A stretch of 48,871 nucleotides of DNA, taken from the NCBI GenBank assembly GCA_020721325.1, contig DYNA01000012.1, positions 1 to 48,871 on the forward strand. The letters are read 5' to 3'. The translations under genes and the position numbers were made by a program. Each line of letters starts with the position of its first letter. The first letter of the stretch is position 1. This document shows, piece after piece, positions 44,752 through 48,871 of this stretch. The notes beneath the pieces are model-generated. The model was not told the DNA's origin, searched no databases, and worked only from the letters and a program-made list of their open reading frames with translations. The stretch is from Paludibacter propionicigenes (lineage in GTDB: Bacteria; Bacteroidota; Bacteroidia; Bacteroidales; JAIFNL01).

Positions 44752-46083
44752 ATGAATCAGAGTTTAGTAGTACAAAATTTTGGACCTATAAAGAAAATTG
44801 AAATTAAAATCACTGATTTCTTGATTTTGATTGGCGAACAGGCAACCGGAAAAAGTACCATTGCAAAGCTTGTTTACTTTTTCAAATCGCTCCGAACCGA
44901 TTTGATAGAATATTTATACAATGAACAAGAAATTGAAAACTTGTTAGACCAAAATTTTTTATTTAAAATACGCCAAAAATTTTCACCGAATTTTTTTGGA
45001 ACGACTAAACATTTACAATCTTTTGAAATACAATATCATTATAGAAATAATCGTTTTTTGGAAATTTCATTAAATTCTTCACAAAAAATTAATATTTCAT
45101 TTAAAAATAATAAAACAAACGAAGACAAAAAAAAGGACAAAACGTATAAAGATTTATTAAAAATTTGTGAAAAAATAACCGATTTTAGAAAAGAATATTT
45201 TACAAAAAACAATGCTTTGTTAAGTTCAAAAGATTATAGAGAAATAAATTTTTATAAAAAAGAAGCAAGAAAACAAATTGAAAACGATATAAATTTATTT
45301 TTCGGAGACGATAAAGATACCTTCTTTATTCCGGCAGGACGAAGTCTTATAGCCACACTTTCTGAGCAATTACAAACGATTGATACTTATCAATTAGATT
45401 TTCTGATGAAAATTTTCTTGCAAAGTATTCAGCGGTTAAAAAAAGGTTTTAGCCTTTCATTTGAGGAAATTATTGAAGAAGCCAAACTAAATCAAAAAAA
45501 TATACCGGATAATATTTTTTTGAATATTGCTTTAGAAAAAATCGTTTCAATTCTTAAAGGTCGCTATCATTTTGATTCTTTGGGAGATAAAATTTTTTAT
45601 GACTCAGAAAATTTTGTTAAATTAAACTTCGCATCATCAGGTCAGCAAGAAGTAGTTTGGATTTTGCAACAATTATTTTTGTTTATTTTAAATAAAGACA
45701 AAATCTTTTTAATTATTGAAGAACCGGAAGCTCATTTGTATCCGATAGCTCAAAAAAAATTAATTGAATTGATAACTCTTTTTATCAATCTGACTGATAG
45801 TCAGATAATTGTAACTACTCATAGCCCATATATTTTATCTTCGTTCAACAATCTTATTTTTGCAAAGAATGTAGGTAAATCAAAAGAAAACCAAGCCAAT
45901 CAAATCATTCAAAAAGAAATTTGGATAGATTTTGATAAAATTTCGACATTCAAAATTGATAATGGTGAAATTTTTAACATCAACGACCAAGAGTTAAAAT
46001 TAGTTAGAATTGAAGAAATTGACCATGCTTCTACGCTGATAAATAATGATTTTGATAATTTATTTGAACTCCAAGACCAATGA
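44752..46083 (+). CDS. OLD/RecF-like AAA ATPase of a two-gene module
   Basis: This 443-residue ATPase is of the SMC/ABC-like AAA_15/AAA_21 type. It has Walker A GEQATGKST (28-36), an FFIPAGRSLIATL block (191-203) typical of defence-associated members, the signature ASSGQQE (294-300), Walker B FLIIEEPEAHLYP (319-331) and the H-loop TTHSPY (355-360). An inserted helical region (about 115-185) separates the lobes. No TOPRIM domain follows the ATPase, unlike OLD nucleases. The stop overlaps the start of the next gene by four bases, so the two are translated together. The pair interrupts what is otherwise a run of conserved membrane and housekeeping genes. Confidence 0.88.
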   Translation: MNQSLVVQNFGPIKKIEIKITDFLILIGEQATGKSTIAKLVYFFKSLRTDLIEYLYNEQEIENLLDQNFLFKIRQKFSPNFFGTTKHLQSFEIQYHYRNNRFLEISLNSSQKINISFKNNKTNEDKKKDKTYKDLLKICEKITDFRKEYFTKNNALLSSKDYREINFYKKEARKQIENDINLFFGDDKDTFFIPAGRSLIATLSEQLQTIDTYQLDFLMKIFLQSIQRLKKGFSLSFEEIIEEAKLNQKNIPDNIFLNIALEKIVSILKGRYHFDSLGDKIFYDSENFVKLNFASSGQQEVVWILQQLFLFILNKDKIFLIIEEPEAHLYPIAQKKLIELITLFINLTDSQIIVTTHSPYILSSFNNLIFAKNVGKSKENQANQIIQKEIWIDFDKISTFKIDNGEIFNINDQELKLVRIEEIDHASTLINNDFDNLFELQDQ

Positions 46084-46544
46084 GCTGTGAATATTTTAGA
46101 ACCGAATACCCAATCTGTTGCGAATGTACGAACCATAACATAATCAATGCGATAGAAAAAGGACAAAAATTTTCTATTGAAAATGTAAACCATCAAAAAA
46201 TTTGCAAAATAAAATTAGATGATTGCATTTTAAAGTCAGAAATTGAAAAAAAATGCGATTATTTGTTTTTAATTTGCGGAGAAGAAAAAAAGAAAAAAAT
46301 AGCTTTTTTTGTAGAATTAAAAGGACAAAAATTGCTTCACGCAATAAAACAAATTGAAACTGCAATTGATTTGCTAAAAATTCAATTAATTGAAAATAAG
46401 GAAATTAATTCAAGAATAATATTATCAAAAGCAAATACTCCCGATTTAAGAAGCAGCGAATTAATTCGCTTTAAGAAAAAAATTAAATCATTGGGTGGCA
46501 ACGTAAAATACGAAACACGAACAATGACAGAAAAAATAATTTAA
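46080..46544 (+). CDS. small PD-(D/E)XK-like protein, partner of the ATPase
   Basis: I do not recognise a named family. The 154 residues fall in three parts. Residues 3-19 carry a cysteine cluster, C3 and then PICCECTNH (C13, C14, C16, H19), which could bind zinc. Residues 55-95 read KKCDYLFLICGEEKKKKIAFFVELKGQKLLHAIKQIE in two adjoining beta strands, where Asp60, Glu79 and Lys81 match the D-(X)n-E-X-K core of PD-(D/E)XK nucleases and Gln91 the following helix. The end (RIILSKANTP, KIKSLGGNVKYETRTMTEKI) resembles a final strand-helix-strand. It starts with ATG overlapping the ATPase stop. Nuclease action is inferred from the motif only. Confidence 0.6.
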   Translation: MSCEYFRTEYPICCECTNHNIINAIEKGQKFSIENVNHQKICKIKLDDCILKSEIEKKCDYLFLICGEEKKKKIAFFVELKGQKLLHAIKQIETAIDLLKIQLIENKEINSRIILSKANTPDLRSSELIRFKKKIKSLGGNVKYETRTMTEKII

Positions 46545-46560
46545 CTTTTTTAGAAAAAAA

Positions 46561-47232
46561 ATGGCAGGATTTAAAACACATACTTCGGTAGGCATCGTAA
46601 CCGGATTTTTACTTATGATGGGCAGTTACATTTTGGAACTTGTTACCAGCATCGGCATTTTGACTTTGGTATTTCTAAATACGGTAATTGGCTCATTTTT
46701 ACCCGATTTAGATAGCGACAGTGGTTTACCCGTAAAAATATTATTCGGTTTTTACGCGCTTGTAGCTGCGGGCATTGCTTTTTTTATGGCTTACAATATG
46801 AGCAATGAAAACATAACCATCTCATTTATAGCACCTTTAGCTACTTTTTTAACATTTTTCTTTTTGCTGCCACCACTGTTTAAAAAATATACCAAACATC
46901 GCGGAATGTTTCATTCCATTCCGGCTATTTTTATCAGTTTTTTGGCTGTTTTTTTATTGCTAAACTTATTCAATGTGCCTTTAATGTATCGTTTTACAAT
47001 GGCAGCAGCCGTTGGAATAGGATATTTTAGTCATCTATTGCTCGATGAAATTTTTTCAACTCAAATCCTTTCGGGAAAATTTAAGCCAAAAAAATCGCTC
47101 GGTACGGCACTTAAATTTTCAGTCGAAAGTAAAAAAATAAATACCAGTGTTTATCTTATTTTCTTGATATTGATAATATTAACTTTTCCCATGCTAACAA
47201 AAGTTTTTAAACAAATCCAATCCCTATTTTAA
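46561..47232 (+). CDS. YdjM/DUF457-like membrane hydrolase
   Basis: The 223-residue protein has five or so membrane helices and the family motifs TKHRGMFHSIPA and GYFSHLLLDE with conserved His and Asp residues, plus FLPDLDSDSG near the N-terminus. This is the LexA-binding, inner-membrane, metal-dependent hydrolase family (YdjM). The true substrate is unknown. It starts 16 bases after the small nuclease-like gene and ends 11 bases before the kinase gene, so all may share a transcript. Confidence 0.88.
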   Translation: MAGFKTHTSVGIVTGFLLMMGSYILELVTSIGILTLVFLNTVIGSFLPDLDSDSGLPVKILFGFYALVAAGIAFFMAYNMSNENITISFIAPLATFLTFFFLLPPLFKKYTKHRGMFHSIPAIFISFLAVFLLLNLFNVPLMYRFTMAAAVGIGYFSHLLLDEIFSTQILSGKFKPKKSLGTALKFSVESKKINTSVYLIFLILIILTFPMLTKVFKQIQSLF

Positions 47233-47243
47233 AAAAGAAAAAA

Positions 47244-48746
47244 ATGGAAGTAACACAAAAAAATTTGCACGAAGCAAAATTTTATCATGCTTTATACAAT
47301 TTACTTATTGAAAATGATTCTCCCGAATCTTTTAAAAATGTACTTCGCTTAATAACAAGACATTACAAGTTCGATTCTATTTTATATTATCGCTTCAATT
47401 CAATAGAAGAAACAGCCGAAATAGATAGTTTCTATTCTAAAAATTCAATTTCTATACGCGAAAAATTAGTTCAAGCCGATTTTCATTTTTTAACTCGCTT
47501 AAAAGAAGGTAAAGCATTAATAATAAGAGAAATAAATACAACAGATAAATATTTTAACCATTTTTTTTCGGGTCGCAATGTGCATACGGCAGTATTATTT
47601 CCAATATTGTGGTCGCGCAAAATTATCGGATTTATTTCCATAGAAATCGATTCAAATTATCATTTTACCGACAATTTTAAAAACGAAATACGCAACATTC
47701 AAAAAATAATATCTGATTTTTTAAACAAACAAAATCGCGACAGTCAAAATACCGATTCGAAAAATAGCCTCAATTACATCATCAAAAACAGCAATGACCC
47801 TGTTTTTATTATCAATTCAAAACTCAATTTTGTACAAATAAATCCGGCAGTAACAGAATATTTTGGCTACGAACTCGACGAATTGCGAAATTTGAGCGAT
47901 GATAGCATGATTTTTAATAATTATTTTGACCAATTGCGCAATTTTTTTGAAAATAATACCCGATTAAATCCCATAGCTTTAGACTATGCCGTAGCCAAAG
48001 ACGGGCGAATAATACCGGTTCAGATACGAAGTAAAATCTTACAAAATGAGAGCAATAAGCAAGTAATGCTGATGGTTCACGATATTGTGGACAGAAAAGA
48101 AAACGAGCAAATGATACTTCGCACCGTAATAGAAACCGAAGAACGGGAACGCAAGCGTTTTGCAAAAGATTTGCACGATGGTTTGGGACCGCTTCTTTCA
48201 ACTATCAAGCTTTTTATCAATCAGTTAGACGATAAAGATTTGAAAAAGAAAGACCGCAGCGAACTTATTCTTCAAGCCACCGAAATGATAGATGAAGCCA
48301 TAGCCAGTGCCAAAGATATTTCTAACAATCTGATGCCAAGCGTAATACGCGATTTTGGCTTGGTAGCAGCCATCGAAAGTTTTTGCCAAAAATTAAATTT
48401 AACCGAACAAATCGATATTTTATTCGACCCAAATGTTACTTCTAAAAATTTTAATAAAACGGTAGAAATCGTTCTTTATAGAATAGTTAAAGAACTGATT
48501 AATAACACTATAAAGTATGCAAAAGCTCAACACATTAATATAACGCTCAATGAAAAAGATAAAAAATTACAACTTTTGTACGAAGACGATGGTGTAGGGT
48601 TTGATGTACAAGCAGTTATGAACAGTCGAAACAAAGGAATGGGCTTAAACAACATCATTACACGCGCTAAATCAGTAAACGGTACTTGTATGATTAAGAG
48701 CGTTTTAGACCAAGGAGTCAGTGTTGTTGTAGATATAAATTTTTGA
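47244..48746 (+). CDS. GAF-PAS sensor histidine kinase (NarL-class partner)
   Basis: The 500-residue soluble kinase has a GAF-like domain (about 20-160), a PAS domain (about 178-285, IKNSNDPVFIINSKLNFVQINPA), a HisKA_3 dimerisation domain with phosphoacceptor His311 in ERKRFAKDLHDGLGPLLST, and a HATPase with N-box KELINNTIKYAKA and G-box DDGVGFD, GMGLNNI. HisKA_3 kinases pair with NarL/LuxR-type regulators. No response regulator lies within the remaining 125 bases. With no membrane segment, the signal is cytosolic. Confidence 0.93.
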   Translation: MEVTQKNLHEAKFYHALYNLLIENDSPESFKNVLRLITRHYKFDSILYYRFNSIEETAEIDSFYSKNSISIREKLVQADFHFLTRLKEGKALIIREINTTDKYFNHFFSGRNVHTAVLFPILWSRKIIGFISIEIDSNYHFTDNFKNEIRNIQKIISDFLNKQNRDSQNTDSKNSLNYIIKNSNDPVFIINSKLNFVQINPAVTEYFGYELDELRNLSDDSMIFNNYFDQLRNFFENNTRLNPIALDYAVAKDGRIIPVQIRSKILQNESNKQVMLMVHDIVDRKENEQMILRTVIETEERERKRFAKDLHDGLGPLLSTIKLFINQLDDKDLKKKDRSELILQATEMIDEAIASAKDISNNLMPSVIRDFGLVAAIESFCQKLNLTEQIDILFDPNVTSKNFNKTVEIVLYRIVKELINNTIKYAKAQHINITLNEKDKKLQLLYEDDGVGFDVQAVMNSRNKGMGLNNIITRAKSVNGTCMIKSVLDQGVSVVVDINF

Positions 48747-48871
48747 TAACTCAATTTGAAAAATTATTCGCAAAAACAATATGTATGACATTTTCTAAAA
48801 ATTTACAGCTTGGAATTTAGCTAAGTAATCGTAAATAAATAACATTTACATCTTACTTTGTTTTTGGTCGA

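Noticed and set aside
44752-46544. PARIS or OLD/Gabija system
   Set aside because: No TOPRIM domain or DUF4435 partner and no UvrD-like helicase are seen.
48747-48871. Start of a response regulator after the kinase
   Set aside because: The last 125 bases show no start codon with regulator-like sequence.

Overview
The window is very AT-rich DNA from a member of the Bacteroidota. The evidence is a SusC/SusD outer-membrane pair, promoters of the TTTG-N19-20-TAnnTTTG type, an ECF sigma relic, an RNA-type glycine-rich Obg GTPase beside hpt and adk, and a CcoI-type copper ATPase. The genus cannot be told from the sequence. An MAG or draft assembly is plausible because several genes carry homopolymer indels.

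Region 1 (1-4488) is an accessory island read on the minus strand. It holds a 56-residue peptide with a double-glycine leader (a likely RiPP or bacteriocin precursor), a very small ORF next to it, an AAA_14 ATPase, and a wreck in which an ECF sigma gene has been joined out of frame to the C-terminal two thirds of a HlyD-type secretion adaptor. Two arrays of 11-bp repeats, one near 795 and one near 4194, bracket the ATPase and the wreck.

Region 2 (4489-28135) is a complete pectin utilisation locus. kduI faces a long operon: kduD, uxaC, kdgK, kdgA, an ExuT-like carrier, uxaB, uxaA. A LacI-family regulator then lies head to head with a GH28, followed by susC, susD, a DUF4861 gene, a GH105, a PL10 pectate lyase joined to a CE8 pectin esterase, and a CE12 acetylesterase. 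Outer-surface and periplasmic enzymes would de-esterify and cut pectin. Saturated galacturonate then goes through UxaC-UxaB-UxaA, unsaturated galacturonate through KduI-KduD, and both meet at 2-keto-3-deoxygluconate, which KdgK and KdgA convert to pyruvate and glyceraldehyde-3-phosphate. Four near-identical palindromes (consensus TGYAATCGATTRCA) sit in the two divergent intergenic regions, three of them directly against the -7 box, so the LacI protein probably represses kduI, kduD and GH28 and itself. Between 22.4 and 26.4 kb four consecutive genes are disrupted by frameshifts or stops, which is either real decay or sequence error.

Region 3 (28136-48871) is mostly housekeeping or membrane biology: a secreted CAP protein with a glutaredoxin-like tail, a CcoI-like P-type ATPase, an MlaD/MCE protein, a SiaB/SiaC partner-switch pair, a large ABCG-like transporter, a DPP4-like peptidase, ferritin, hpt, adk, obg, a PAP2 phosphatase, a YdjM-like membrane protein and a sensor histidine kinase. 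Inserted between PAP2 and YdjM is a translationally coupled pair, an OLD/RecF-like ATPase and a small PD-(D/E)XK-like protein with a cysteine cluster. This is the best candidate here for an undescribed (defence-like) system.

No tRNA, rRNA, CRISPR array, transposase or integrase was seen.
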